31,287 bases of DNA from Saccoglossus kowalevskii (GCF_000003605.2 NW_003135346.1:207314-238600); one strand, 5' to 3'. Shown: positions 10,925 through 21,736, counted from the stretch's first letter. The notes: generated by a model not told the origin, from the letters alone. Program-made: numbers and translations.

Positions 10925-11711
10925 ATGCTGAGTTTATATCTCTACTTGATAAATTAAATGAGTAAATACACTTTAAGGATACAATGTATCTATTTGAGAA
11001 CTATGATAATGGTGATAGTGATGATGATTTGCTCAGCATATCCCGTGCTTGACAGGGGATTATTGACAAATATGACACAAAAAAAACAATATATTGTAAA
11101 TATGCACATAATGGTCCGCTGAGTTAATCAGACAGTTTGAAGGGCGCCCTCATGAGTTAGCTTAGTAAAATTTATAAAGAAGTAGTATCGCCAAAATGTC
11201 ATCTTGAATTTTCAAGGTGAATGTTCCGGCGAAGCACTCCACTATCACCTTGAAGTATTTCATTAGGAATATGTGTATGCGACAATGCCCTCACAGTTTG
11301 GAATCAGTTTACCAACAGCCAATCATATTGCTTCTTTCATCAACGCGCTTGACCAAGCTATCAACATTGTCGGGGCGGAGCTAAGTCACAAGACGCTATT
11401 AAAGACGCGCACCACTCTACCATGTATTTCTATGGGCTCTGCGCGAACTGCTGTGGAACGCCGGTCGAAAAGCCGTTGAAAATAGCTAAAATCGAAAAAA
11501 CAGCACAAACTTAACTTTAAAGAAATCCTAAACAACCAAATTTAAATATGTTGTATATGCAGGGTAATCTTGTTACACGGTTCAGGGGGTGTCAACAGCC
11601 ATCCCAAAGTACCGTTTTCTGAAAGTTGTTGGCCTTTGTTTTCACCATGATGGTTGCCAGGTGGTGAAAATGCTCGCACAGTGGAAGCTGTGTTGGCTTG
11701 GATGTTGAGGC
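10925..11711. other. Flank between minisatellite and RecQ-like fragment
   Basis: The DATSSIL frame leaves the minisatellite as NAEFISLLDKLNE and stops at 10963-10965. A short frame from 10984 reads MYLFENYDNGDSDDDLLSIS and ends shortly after at TGA, an acidic tail-like peptide. Neither has splice or homology support. The stretch 11280-11470 is noticeably more GC-rich, with a CCAATCA box near 11319 and a GGGCGG box near 11372, resembling a displaced promoter or CpG patch. No gene could be attached to it. Confidence 0.4.
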
Positions 11712-12158
11712 AATACAATATTCGGAAAAAAGCCGTTCAGGGTACTTAGTTCCGAGTCTGATGTGTTCGTTTTTAGTCGCACTGGAAATGGTAAACCATT
11801 ATGTTATTATGCTTTACCAACCTTGCGACCATCAAGCGTGGTAATAGTGTTGTCACCACTGTTGAGTATTATAGAAGAGTATACCTCAAAGCTCATTGTG
11901 TCACTGCAACATATATTGACAGAAATGAAGCCGAAGATGAAGACATCAGAAATGCAAAGCCCCAAGCGTTTTTTTGGTAGTCATTGTAACAAAGCTTTCT
12001 ATTGGTCGGTAAACTTTCTATCGCGCAACCACGTGACATACACGGTTATGAATAGAATTACCGCACGGTGTTGTGGAGGGAGGAATATAATGTTCGAACG
12101 GAGCATCACCGTGCAGGCGGACGATGCCAAAATGTTTGTTCAGATCCCGTCGCTGTGA
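11712..12158 (+). pseudogene. RecQ-like DNA helicase fragment
   Basis: The frame opens after a stop near 11710 and reads SDVFVFSRTGNGKPLCYYAL, then SSVVIVLSPLLSIIEEYTSKL. This lines up with helicase motif I (Walker A; DVFVxxPTGxGKSLCYxxLP in RecQ/WRN-type proteins) and motif Ia (VIVxSPLxSIxE). The Walker A core has changed from PTGSGKS to RTGNGKP: the Lys remains but the following Ser/Thr that binds magnesium is lost. After about 11910 the frame no longer resembles a helicase and motif II (DExH) is absent. It is therefore a short broken fragment, not a working enzyme. Similar isolated fragments can arise from retroposed or transposon-captured genes. Confidence 0.55.
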
Positions 12159-13890
12159 AAACCAGTTGAACTTTCAGGTCTGTAGAATCTGATTCAATCG
12201 GTTTTGGAAGATTCTTGACAAGAAGTAGGATACTTGTATTGTTAAATTTGTGTTGGATTCAAAATAAGTTCGAATTGTAGTGCCGTCGATAAATACCGCT
12301 CGTTTTATGTGAGAATTGTTACCAATCAGGCATTGTCCGCTCTTTCGTGAGCAATTACACGAGACTTTAGATAATCAAACTTGTGTAAAATACTGTTGTA
12401 CAAGATACAAATACAGAGTCTAGTCATAATTAGAGAATTGATTCTGCTTTGTGTGAAATCACACTTTCAATGTAAACATGTGATCACCATGTCCCAGACT
12501 GACTAAACGAAACTGTAATTTGGTAAAAATACTTCTTATGTTAAAGTTTGGGCACGTGTGAAGTAATTTATACATGAAGTGTGTTTACTATGAAAAGCGT
12601 ACGTCGATAAATGTTCGAATTCAGGCAAAAATATGCATTGGCTATTTATGGCCATACAGATTCAGTTTGTTGTTATACAGCCATTTTTGTAAAGAAAAGA
12701 CTATGTATCTTTTTATTCGTTGATGTTTCAGATCGAATGGAATAAAAAGGATTAATTATTGTTATCCGATAAACAAGGTCTCTTTTTGAGATATTTACAT
12801 TATCTAAATGTCGCACATGATAAATATGAATCGAATGTGATGACCAACGTGCAGTATCACACAGAATTAACAAATAAATAATCTTATTTATTTAACTTTG
12901 CATATATCCAAATAATTCATATAGCGAGTGCAACCAATTTATGGTAATAACAAATTTCTAAATTTTCTTTCAAATCTCCATTGTTCCTGGTTGATTAAAT
13001 AACAACTTTCCACCAACGCAGGTTGGTAAATCGATGAAACAACTTAGTTGACTGCAATGCTCGCCGTTAATGGAAGGCCGACTGAAGCCGTCTCTGTGCA
13101 TTAAAATAACAACGATTTCTAAATCAACTTTACATCGACTGAGTCATTGCGTTTACACTATCATGCTTCTGTCTTACAAATAATTATGCAAATTCTTGAC
13201 TAATGGCGGCCATCGCGGAAAAACCGGGAATAATCCATATTACATAGTGCGTGACACAGTCTTCACCCTTTTGAGTGTATTCTGGTTCTTAGCAATGCAA
13301 ACACGAGTACGCCTTCTTTGTTCGATTTCTGTTAATAGGACGATTAGAATTGATAAATTAATATCATTTCCTTTTATGGACGCGTTTAGCAAACCGATTT
13401 AAAACGTGACAATCAGGCATATCGCAAACTCCCTTTAACCCTACTAGTGATTATACGTTCTCATTTACCACTTTTTACTATTCTAGCCTTTAAACGTTAG
13501 GTTCGTTGACATGAATTTGGGTTTAAAATACACTACCCTCTAATCTTCCGCTTATCATAGGTTCCAAATAATTAACGAGAGTCTATGTAAAGCAAAGCAC
13601 ACACAATGTTCAGCATGACCTTGATTTTTTTACACTAAAGTTCTACATTTGACTACTAAAGTACTACGTTTGTGAAGATTCAGTTCCCATGGAGATCACA
13701 CCACATAGCCAATATGACAATCTTTAGTACAATTTTGAGTGATTTTCCCTGTTTTTTTTTGGGGGGGTATGACACTGATGATAAGTTATGCAAGACGTAT
13801 TGTTTAAGAATAATTGGTAAATCCAACTGTTACATAACACTATTTCCAAGTAATTAATGCTCTTAATGTGAAAAGAGATCACCATAACAA
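12159..13890. other. 1.7-kb stretch without recognisable genes
   Basis: AT-rich with no protein motif seen. It contains a small near-direct repeat near 13632-13672 (CTAAAGT-CTAC-TTTG twice) and a T8G7 homopolymer junction near 13752-13767. The short frames 12673-12873 minus, 13196-13402 plus, 13672-13857 plus and 13724-13918 minus carry no recognisable features. Confidence 0.5.
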
Positions 13891-13902
13891 TGCCAAAACC
13901 AA

Positions 13903-14379
13903 TGCAATGACTGTTCAAAAACGAAAGGTGTCAAATTTGCCCAAAGGAGTTTGTTTTTATGCAAAACATGCGAAGCAATTCGATATCATGAAAAACAACC
14001 AATCAAAACTAATCTGACAGAACAGGAAGAACTAACAAATCTGCAATGTATCATGGAGAAATCAGTTTAGATATTAAACACAATTTCATCAAATTCAGGA
14101 ATCCAATAAGCTCTATGAGAAAGAAAATGCAGAGTTACGTGGCCGCATTTCAAACCTTGAACCGGAAGTAAGTACGTGAAAGAAACAGACAAAATTGTAT
14201 TTAATGTGCTACAAAAAAATAGATCCGAAAACAACATCGACATAACATATCGTCTTGGGAAGAGAGATAACACTACAACACAACCGGAAGATGGAAGACC
14301 CAATCGAAAGCGACAGATAATTGTTAAGTTCGTCACAAGAAGGCAACAGAATGTAATTTACGATGGTCGAAAAAACTAA
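13903..14379 (+). pseudogene. LINE ORF1 remnant
   Basis: A CxxC-containing stretch (LCKTCEAIRYHEKQ, about 13955-13996) is followed by a charged, heptad-like segment KLYEKENAELRGRISNLE near 14107-14160. Then comes a frame 14176-14379 with SENNIDITYRLGKRD and RQIIVKFVTRRQQNVIYDGR. The last two blocks match the conserved core of LINE ORF1 proteins (xxDIxxxHRLG... RPIIVKFxxxxxRxxVxxxR), an RNA-binding chaperone of the retrotransposon particle. The parts lie in different frames or are split by stops, so this is a relic. Confidence 0.65.
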
Positions 14380-14729
14380 AAAAAAACACCTCAACCAGAG
14401 ACCTCGGATATAGAGAACATAATAATATCATTGTAAAATAGAATTTGACATCAGCGAATCGTTCACTGTTAAATAAGACCAATTATACCAGGAAAAGAGC
14501 GGGCTTTCAGTTCATGTGGACATATAGATTTGAACCGTATGACGTATAGGCAAATTTACAAGCCCGAATCTGGCCGGTAATGTGAGGGCGCTTACACTGA
14601 TGGCAAGTCTGTTGGGATTTCGGGGTCACATTACTTTCGCGTTCACCCCCTCGTTCACGCAATTTATATTTACCTTTCAAGAATTTTTCATCGGAATCGT
14701 TTACAAAATGTTTACATATATTAAATAAT

Positions 14730-15190
14730 TATTCTTGTATGCCTACAATTGCCAACACGGGTCACGGACAGATCAGCTACCTTGATTAACAATATACTAC
14801 CAAAAAAAAAATCGACAATTACAGAAGTGATATTCTGCTTACCTATATTTCTGATCATTTCCCGATTTGTCTTAAAATCATACACAAAAGCTAAATATAT
14901 CATTAAAAAATATTTTCATCACGGCACATGGAAAAGCTATCAATTTTCCTTTCACAGAAACTGTGGGATGACATTATTACTACCAGTGACACAAATGAAT
15001 CGTATGATAAATTTTACCAAAATTTTCAATCAATTATTAATAAATCCATACCAACAAATGCGAATGTCGGCACAAATTTAGCAAGTTATCTAGCTCTTCC
15101 GTTAGTAGACTTTCATACTTATTTAACAAATCCAATAATAGTTTTCATAATCTTTGAACCAGTGACTGACAATATATTTCATTGTCAGTA
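14730..15190 (+). pseudogene. LINE endonuclease C-terminus and linker remnant
   Basis: One frame reads LPTRVTDRSATLINNILPKK; a shifted frame then gives YISDHFPICLKIIHKS. PTRVTxxSATLIDNI and ISDHxPI are typical of the last part of the AP-type endonuclease of non-LTR elements, including the catalytic-site His of SDH. From 14928 the frame EKLSIFLSQKLWDDI, then NESYDKFYQNFQSIINKSIP, corresponds to the linker ahead of RT. A deletion joins this to a TNLASYL...FEPVTDNIF block. Most of the endonuclease upstream is missing. Confidence 0.65.
14751..14779 (+). repeat. 29-bp identical repeat within the LINE, copy 1
   Basis: Positions 14751-14779 are identical to 16502-16530 (both start GCCAACACGGGTCACGGAC). 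Here the sequence belongs to the endonuclease block PTRVTDRSA, where it fits the family. See the partner copy. Confidence 0.9.
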
Positions 15191-15226
15191 AATAATTAAA
15201 TATAATTAACTCATAGATCATTAAAT

Positions 15227-15930
15227 GTGAACAAACGTGCAGGGTATGATGAAATTACTATAAACGTAATTCACCTTATTCAGTGTCACCTCTTAAGCAC
15301 ATTTTCAATATCTTTCCTCTGGTCATTCCAATATACAAGTCCTAAGAAACAAATTGTCTTAAAAACTATCGCCCTATGTCAGTTCTTCCATGTATTTCCA
15401 AACTTTTAGAAAGAATAGTGTACGATAGAACATTCAGTGGTATAAAATATATTTGCTTTTTAAAAATCAGTATGGCTTCCGTTCTAACCACTCAACATAC
15501 ATGGCACTAATAATCTTAATTGACACAATTTTATCAGCAATGAACAAGAAAATAGACAATTGGCATCTTTATAGATTTATCTAAAGCATTTGATACTATA
15601 AGTCACAGTATCCTATTATCCAAATTACATCATTATATAATAAGAGGGATAACCCGAGAGTGGTGTAAAAGTTATTTAAATAACATACAACAATTCGTAA
15701 ACTTTGATGGAGAAAACTCATCATTTAGAGAAATAACATGTGGCGTTCTGCAAGATTCCATGTTAGGACCACTGTTATTAAAAATTTATATTAATGATAT
15801 TCATCAGATCTCAAATATTTTAAATTACATACTTTTTGCAGACGATACCAACATATTTCAGAGTCATACTGATCTCATTATTGCGATAGATACTATTAAT
15901 ACTGAAATAAAAAAAAAAAGTATCTGACTG
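15227..15930 (+). pseudogene. LINE reverse transcriptase remnant
   Basis: Conserved RT blocks occur in order but in shifting frames: NKRAGYDEITINVI (15227-15270), NYRPMSVLPCISKLLERI (from about 15364), QYGFRSNHSTYMAL, then an uninterrupted frame 15562-15920. That frame has IFIDLSKAFDTISHSILLSK, GVLQDSMLGPLLLKIYINDI and FADDTN (15835-15852). The catalytic F-x-DD is intact, but the usual PQGS motif is LQDS, and a frame break precedes 15562. The protein would copy element RNA at a nicked target; this copy cannot be functional. Confidence 0.85.
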
Positions 15931-16151
15931 TTTAATAAGCAATATTATCGATATTTATTTATTTAACCCAAAACGAAAAATATTCACTACTGGTAATATT
16001 AAAATGAGTAACAAAGAAATCAGCGAAGTTTCCAGTATTAGATTCATATGTGTTATTATTGATAAGAACATGACATGGTAAAATCGTATTAATTCTGTGA
16101 CAAACAAAAATTTTAAAAACAATTGGTGTAATATCCAGACTGAGATACAGT

Positions 16152-16640
16152 ATGTCAAAGAATGTTTTAAAATTTATTTATGATGCAGATATCTTGCCAC
16201 ATATAGGTTACTGCATTTTAGCCTGGGGAAGAGCATCAATAACACAAATAAAAAAAGTACATGTACAGCAAAAATGGGCAATCCGTTTAATATGCAAAGT
16301 AGACAGGAAAGTTCATACAAAACTACTATTTAAAAAGCTAAACACTTTAAATGTATATGACATTTACAAAATGCAGCTAGCATTGTTTATGTTCAGAGTT
16401 GAAAAGCAAATGCTACCAAATTGCTTTAATGAAATTTTCATTAAAAATAAATAAATCCATAATTATGGTACACGATACAAAAAAATTTCCATGTTGATAG
16501 CGCCAACACGGGTCACGGACAGATCAGCTATTAATCCAGAAGCAAGATCGAAGAAAGCTATGGAATCAACTGAGTTGTGACTTGAAAAATAATATAAACA
16601 GGTTTAAATCCAAATATAAATCCAATCTTATATCTAAAAA
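16152..16640 (+). pseudogene. LINE ORF2 C-terminal region
   Basis: A 100-codon frame (16152-16454) reads LKFIYDADILPHIGYCILAW ... HTKLLFKKLNTLNVYDIYKM ... LFMFRVEKQMLPNCF. This matches the post-RT thumb region of CR1/Jockey-like LINEs (xLYNSxILPHLxYCxxxWG, LFKxLxILxxxxxxxxQ). Beyond its stop, related sequence continues in other frames to WNQLSCDLKNNINRFKSKYK (about 16560-16618), which is the usual end of these ORFs. Confidence 0.75.
16502..16530 (+). repeat. 29-bp identical repeat within the LINE, copy 2
   Basis: Exact copy of 14751-14779, lying 1751 bp downstream inside the C-terminal region. The surrounding element is heavily mutated, so 29 identical bases suggest a later copying event (gene conversion or template switching) or an assembly effect. 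Confidence 0.9.
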
Positions 16641-16670
16641 CTGAATAATAACTGTCATCAATAACATAAC

Positions 16671-18865
16671 CTGCAATACCGGATATTCACAAGCTAGTAG
16701 ATTTTATCGTCCTGATTTTGTCCCTATTTTCTTTGTTAACTAACGGTGACTTTCAATGATATGTAAATTTCATAGATATGTAAGTTTGCAATTTTTTTCC
16801 CTAGAATCACTTTATTATGTATCATATTTTCTAAGCAGATATTGCTGCTTCTATCAGACTGTTCCATGCAACTCAACCTTTGTTATGTATCAAACTTGGT
16901 AAATCCAGATGCACTTTATTACATGAGATTACACCGTCTAATCATAAATTTAAGAAAAGTTATTACCGGGGTCATAAATAAATGCAATAATTTATAGACC
17001 CAGAAAAAAATACACTTGAGTGATGTTCTATTTCGGAGACGTTTTCAACGACTTTTGCAGGGGCGCAATATCAGGAGACATAGACAAAGTTAATTAGATA
17101 TAAATTGTCGGAGTAGTTGCTGAAGAAATTATGATTCCGTTATACTAAGAGAATTATCCAAAGAAGATAACAAGTTCTACTTTAACACGATGTATCACGA
17201 GCAGCGAGATAACGATCAAGTTCATTGAACCTATCGAATCTCTAGTGCACTCTGCATCATGGGCAGAGACAAGAAACATTTAGTTTTGACAGCTCAGCTC
17301 AACGAAATTCGCAAAAGTTGCAACCAATTCAAGTACAGTGGTTTTATTCTTTTTCACAGTGTTTGTCACAGTGCAGGTAAAGAAAGTGCCTAGAGAACAA
17401 TGTAGCATACTCGACATCACGCGCCATCGTGTAAACCATTTGTAAAAACAATACTGTACACAGAGGTCCCTTGTGATATGGGGCATCTTGAAATATAATA
17501 TACTCTCCTGACCTTGTATCCTCTAAACGCCCCGCGCGTACCATTGTCCGACATTGAGAAGCAAGGGTGGGTAACTCAGACATCAACCATGTTTGCTCGA
17601 CACGTGTGCTGCTAGAACACATTATTATTGAATTTCACAAACCATTCAAGCAATAAGATAATGGTGTAAATTATTATGTATGTATGTAAAGCGGTATAGA
17701 AAAGCGTGATGATTTATAAATAGTAATAGTGATGTCATGATTTATATTTCAGTCAGTTTGACAGTAGTTGCCATGACATATACTGATAAAGGTTAATGAC
17801 AAGACCAGATGGCGAGCTGGTCGAAATCAACCAAAAACATCTTATGACTCTGCAGTTTTTAAGATACAATACAGTAGCTGTAATCCTAAACCAATTTTGT
17901 TTGCGATTTTAACTAAGGTGGTATCTTTGTGGAATGTTAGTGCGAGACTATTACCCCATCAATATTAGTTAGTGTTGACAATGTATAGAAATGTTTTTTC
18001 TAGACAGCTTGACGAGTAATTAATTGATTATGATGTGTAAAACTTTCATGTGATTGGTTGTTTGTTTGAAGGCAAGCCTTGGAGTCTCTTATACTGATTG
18101 TAATTGGTTAAGAAGTGACAAGAAATAAAGAGTGATTTAATGCTGTCTCGGGTGAAAACCAGGGACTTGGAGAGAATCGTTTGGGAACATGAACGAAGCT
18201 TGTGTGTGTTTTTGTCAGCCTGGCGTGGAAACGACCGAATCCCGGTTACCTAAGTGAAAGGTTTTTAACCATCAAAAATACCTATCACAGTGACACGACG
18301 TGTTTAATGAATAGTGGCGTGAGTGGAGTGTTTTTCATCTACACAATGATATGCGAGATTCACACGTGTCTAAACAGTCGTCACGGTTCAGCTTATGTAC
18401 TGAAAGTCTTGTTTTGTGAAGACGGGAAGAATAGGCAAAAGCTATATATATATATATGCTTGCATATATATAATACAGTTTATACTGCTTGACGTTTATT
18501 TACGCTAGACACGTAATGTGTACTTTTATGAAATACATTATCTCTAACCAGTCTATACCACTCTTTGTGTTCGCATACGTGTTGATTTTGTGCAGATATG
18601 AATTATAATATACTTTGCCATGTTATGGTTGTACAGATAAAAACAATACAAAAGAACCCAAAATCACGTCATGATTTTTGCACTCAAGTGCAGTGACCTA
18701 GCGTGAAGCAGTGCGCAGTAGGGGGGGGGGGGTTCAGTTATATATATGTACGCATGCAAATGGAGATAAAAGGCACAGAAATTTGGCTGAAATGCTCTGT
18801 ATGTTACAAACATTGTACAGCAACCTTTTATAGACATAGGTTTTGTTAACTGTCAATAATAACTA
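16671..18865. other. 2.2-kb stretch without recognisable genes
   Basis: AT-rich sequence that may include the LINE 3' UTR (up to about 16990, where a TCATAAATAAATGC run occurs). It contains alternating TA tracts near 18443-18472. The frames 17280-17486 minus, 17344-17622 minus and 18202-18492 plus show no domain. The stretch 17990-18190 has an AATAAA and a GTGAAAACCAGGGA-like string reminiscent of retroviral-type primer sites, but no paired LTR was found. Confidence 0.45.
18721..18732. repeat. G12 homopolymer
   Basis: Twelve consecutive guanines. Such runs are prone to sequencing length errors and slippage. Confidence 0.95.
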
Positions 18866-18869
18866 CATA

Positions 18870-19135
18870 GCTAGTGCTATCAAAATTCATACATGAGCCA
18901 AATTTTGAGGTCATAGATCACAACCACAAGTATGTTTTGTATATAACTATAAAGAGGAAATGACCAGGGCCTTTAAACTTAGCAAACCATGCGACTCGCA
19001 AGACCTAGGCGCACTTTCTGGTCAAAGGTCAAGGCCACATTATTGATTTATGTACGTTCAGTATTAGGCTACAAAGAGGAATAGCTAGGAACTTCAAACT
19101 TATAACACATGTTCCTCATGTGCTATCTAATACAA
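18870..19135 (+). repeat. Dispersed repeat, diverged copy A
   Basis: Shares ordered blocks with 19170-19410: CTAGTG near the start, TTTTGAGGTCA, AGAGGAAA...GGGCCTT, TAGCTAGGAACTT, and ACACATGTTC followed by ATGTG and CTAATAC/CAAATAC. It also contains GGTCAAAGGTCAAGGCCAC, a nuclear-receptor half-site-like string common in interspersed repeats of marine invertebrates. No coding potential. Confidence 0.6.
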
Positions 19136-19169
19136 TATAACTGAACGAAAAAAACAGCCAGTGCACACA

Positions 19170-19410
19170 TAATCTCTAGTGTGATCACAAGATCCAGCTA
19201 CATTTTGAGGTCAACGTCATAGTACGAGGTTGTGTAGGTTTCTTAATTTCTACAGGAGAAAAATAATAAGGGCCTTCAGACATGGCTGACATGTCCCACA
19301 ACACCTGGTGTACAAGAGGTAATAGCTAGGAACTTAAAACTACGTGCACAGGTTCTCGAAATTGTCTTTAAACAATTATACACATGTTCTTTATGTGAAT
19401 CAAATACCTA
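19170..19410 (+). repeat. Dispersed repeat, diverged copy B
   Basis: Head-to-tail with copy A and sharing the same ordered blocks (TTTTGAGGTCA at about 19203, GGGCCTT near 19271, TAGCTAGGAACTT near 19323, ACACATGTTC near 19380). Divergence is high and indels are frequent, so the tandem duplication or double insertion is old. Confidence 0.6.
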
Positions 19411-20780
19411 CGTTATAAGGTATAAGGCTTAAACTGTGAGTATTGACATGATTATTTATGAAATCTAGCGTAAGTTTGCAACTCCTCTGAGTTTACATTC
19501 TCCTTGTCGTAGCAATTGCATTATACAGAGCAAAATGTAAGTCATTTTCTCTTGGAACTTATTTTTACACAGATAATGTAAATGTTCCACGCAAGACATC
19601 AATACTCAGCATTCAGAATGTCCCGTAGCTCATTGCATACTAGTAATCAAATAACATATTGATCTCATTCATTAATAACAATTCCGGTCGGCCAGGCACC
19701 TCAAGAGCATTAGGTACAATACCTATGTTGTTTTGTATTTATCAATGTTTAATTGTGTGCATTGCAAAACACTTAATATCTGTTTGGTGATAATCACACC
19801 TAAATAAGCAGACGGGATTATTATTTCTTGCTCAGTTGAATGTAGGTAGTGGACATATAAATTATATTTTCAGAAGTGTGACAAAATAAACAGTAGTACA
19901 TAAATAATTATTTCTACAATTTTATTTATATTTCATGGAACTAAACAATATTTCAATATTTTATAGAATGTACGATGAATCAATGTTTGTATATCCTGTT
20001 TGTATAACAATAACTCGATTTCCCACAACACAGGTTTAATTTTTTTAAACATAATTTCAAAATGTTTACAGAGTTTTTATTTTGTTCTCGATGATACTTA
20101 AATCAAGCACAACGTTTATTTCGACAATGGATCATTCAATAACAATTATTTTTCACAATCGTAAATGTTATGTCAATATATATATATAAATAAGTAAAGC
20201 CATCAGAGAAGGCTGATGGTCCTAGAAATCTGCAGCTGGAGTGATTTTTTTCAAGTGGTTGTATTGGGTATGTAAATATTAAATAGCATATGGTATGCAT
20301 TCAAGCTTCAGACAGACGCGTCTACATAGTAATTTCTTAGTACTAATTGTTACGCTATTATATGAATATTCATTTAGACTAAATATGCAAATTAGGCTTG
20401 ACATGCTGTTGCAACTAATTAACCTATCTAATATTATATCTATTAATGATATTATGAGCCCAATGTCTTCAATAAAGGACTGATTGAATGGATGGCTTCA
20501 TCTGCAATAGTGCCCAAGGTATTACACCGCACGGACCTGCAGACGCATGGACGGACGCCGCTAACTACTATATCTTACAATGGCAACGTGCCAGGCGACA
20601 ATAACAAGAAAGTGTAAGGGGTAATCAAGTAATTTATGACTTTGAAACCTAGTTATAACTTTTTATATAAATAAAACTACCATACTTGGGCGACTCGTGT
20701 TTTGTACTGTACTGTATTGTGTTGTGATTTCTCACGCTACGATGTTCCGTTTGAATGGGTGTGACACAATCACTTTTTTT
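19411..20780. other. 1.4-kb stretch without recognisable genes
   Basis: AT-rich sequence. It includes a hairpin with stem CCATCAG / CTGATGG (20202-20219) and a GC-richer patch at 20520-20600 containing a GACGCATGGACGGACGCC string typical of interspersed repeats. The small frame 20295-20483 has no features. Confidence 0.45.
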
Positions 20781-21240
20781 CGGTTTATTGCTCACCCACA
20801 AAAGGGTCAAGTCATTCCCATAACAATATAATACCTCCATACCTCCACACACAGACACGGGAAGTTCACATCATAATCTGTAGCAGTTAAACATTTACGA
20901 AGAAATAACTTGCAATGCGGAATTGTTTTGCACTGTTTTTCATATTATGCGGTAAGTCGATTTTTTTTTTACAGATATGGTTATGTTGAGAAAGTTTAGT
21001 TTTTTTTGTCAGTTCCTTCACTTAAGTCATAGTACACGGAAATAGGGAAGGTCTATTTTTGTATGTGTACATGTTCATTTATCTGTCATCGTATAGCTGC
21101 AAGCGAAAAATTTGAAACAATTATTAAATTATTTGTTTACGGCCATTAGATTTTACTTGTTTATTATTTAACTTGTTTGGATTTTTCAGCTGAAGGTTAG
21201 AGTGAATACCTCATTACCAAATGGTCCGTCCCTTAGATGT
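20781..21240 (+). repeat. Duplicated first-exon segment, copy 1
   Basis: About 460 bp that align along their whole length with 22541-23020. Shared landmarks in order are GGTTTATTG, ACATTCCCGTAAC/TCATTCCCATAAC, CACACAC-CACGG, the ATG exon, GGTTATGTTGAGAAAGTT, GGAAATAGGGAAGG-CTATTTTTGTATGTGT and GGTCCGTCCCT-ATG. Both the exon and its non-coding flanks are duplicated, so the unit is genomic rather than retroposed. Confidence 0.85.
20915..20951 (+). CDS. Alternative or vestigial first exon of YWTD gene (signal peptide start)
   Basis: A 37-nt exon, ATG to a donor GCG|GTAAGTCG, encoding MRNCFALFFILC plus one base of the next codon. It has the same length, phase and donor position as the exon at 22681-22717, and could splice to the same acceptor at 24361. 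The hydrophobic FALFFIL core suits a secretory signal. A nearby acceptor (ATTTTTCAG at 21189) would lead quickly to a stop, so use with exon 2 or loss of function are both possible. Confidence 0.5.
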
Positions 21241-21723
21241 GTTTCTACTATTCAGTAAACGGCTGATGTACGAGTGTTACAATATAACCCACATTCGGGC
21301 AAATCATTTATAATAAAATGATGATGATACAGAAATAGTATAATATATTTAAATATAAATTTTAAAGCAACAAAATTGTCAGGACGCGTTGTTCTTGGTA
21401 CTGAACCTAAGTGTTATCGTAGTAAAGAAATAAAGAACGACCAGTTTAATTCGCTAACGCGGTAATTAATTGCTTTGAAAGGGATTCCAACTAACTTTTG
21501 ATAGCAATATAACTTTATTAAGTCAAGAGAAACTTGATAAATTTGTGAAACCTAACACGTGACAGCTAATTGTTAAACTCGTATATCAACGTTTTGAATA
21601 CCGCCCCTTGTAATTGTCAATAACTCGACAATCTATTCACGACCCCCCGCCACCAACGACCGATACTGTTACAGCGATTATGTTCAACTTAAAACATTAA
21701 CACGATAATTTGATTCCTCGCGG
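21241..21723. other. Spacer between first-exon copy 1 and MITE
   Basis: AT-rich, no gene seen. It contains a C-rich stretch near 21642-21655 (GACCCCCCGCCACC). Confidence 0.5.
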
Positions 21724-21736
21724 TACCATGTACCTG

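Larger units (their letters stand above)
13890..16670 (+). mobile_element. Decayed LINE (non-LTR retrotransposon) with ORF1, endonuclease and RT remnants
   Basis: Colinear remnants on the plus strand appear in the order expected of a two-ORF non-LTR element. They are an ORF1-type nucleic-acid-binding region (about 13900-14380), the end of an AP-like endonuclease (14745-14890), the endonuclease-RT linker (14930-15180), reverse transcriptase (15227-15930) and the C-terminal thumb region (16150-16640). Frameshifts, stops and deletions interrupt every part, and the total of about 2.8 kb is well short of a typical ~5-kb element. The RT motifs are nearest to the CR1/Jockey-like group, by eye only. 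No clear target-site duplication or poly-A tail was found, so the ends are approximate. Confidence 0.8.

Noticed and set aside
10656-10925. Open frames through the minisatellite as protein genes (NIKYIGC, QHQVYWM and minus-strand MLHPIYL repeats)
   Set aside because: A 21-bp period keeps every stop-free frame open automatically; no domain, promoter or splice support was seen for these frames.
17280-17622. Minus-strand frames of 68 and 92 codons as exons
   Set aside because: No recognisable domain, and no consistent splice sites around them.
17990-18190. Possible solo LTR with primer-binding-like string
   Set aside because: There is an AATAAA and a GTGAAAACCAGGGA string, but no matching second LTR, no clear TG...CA ends and no target duplication were found.
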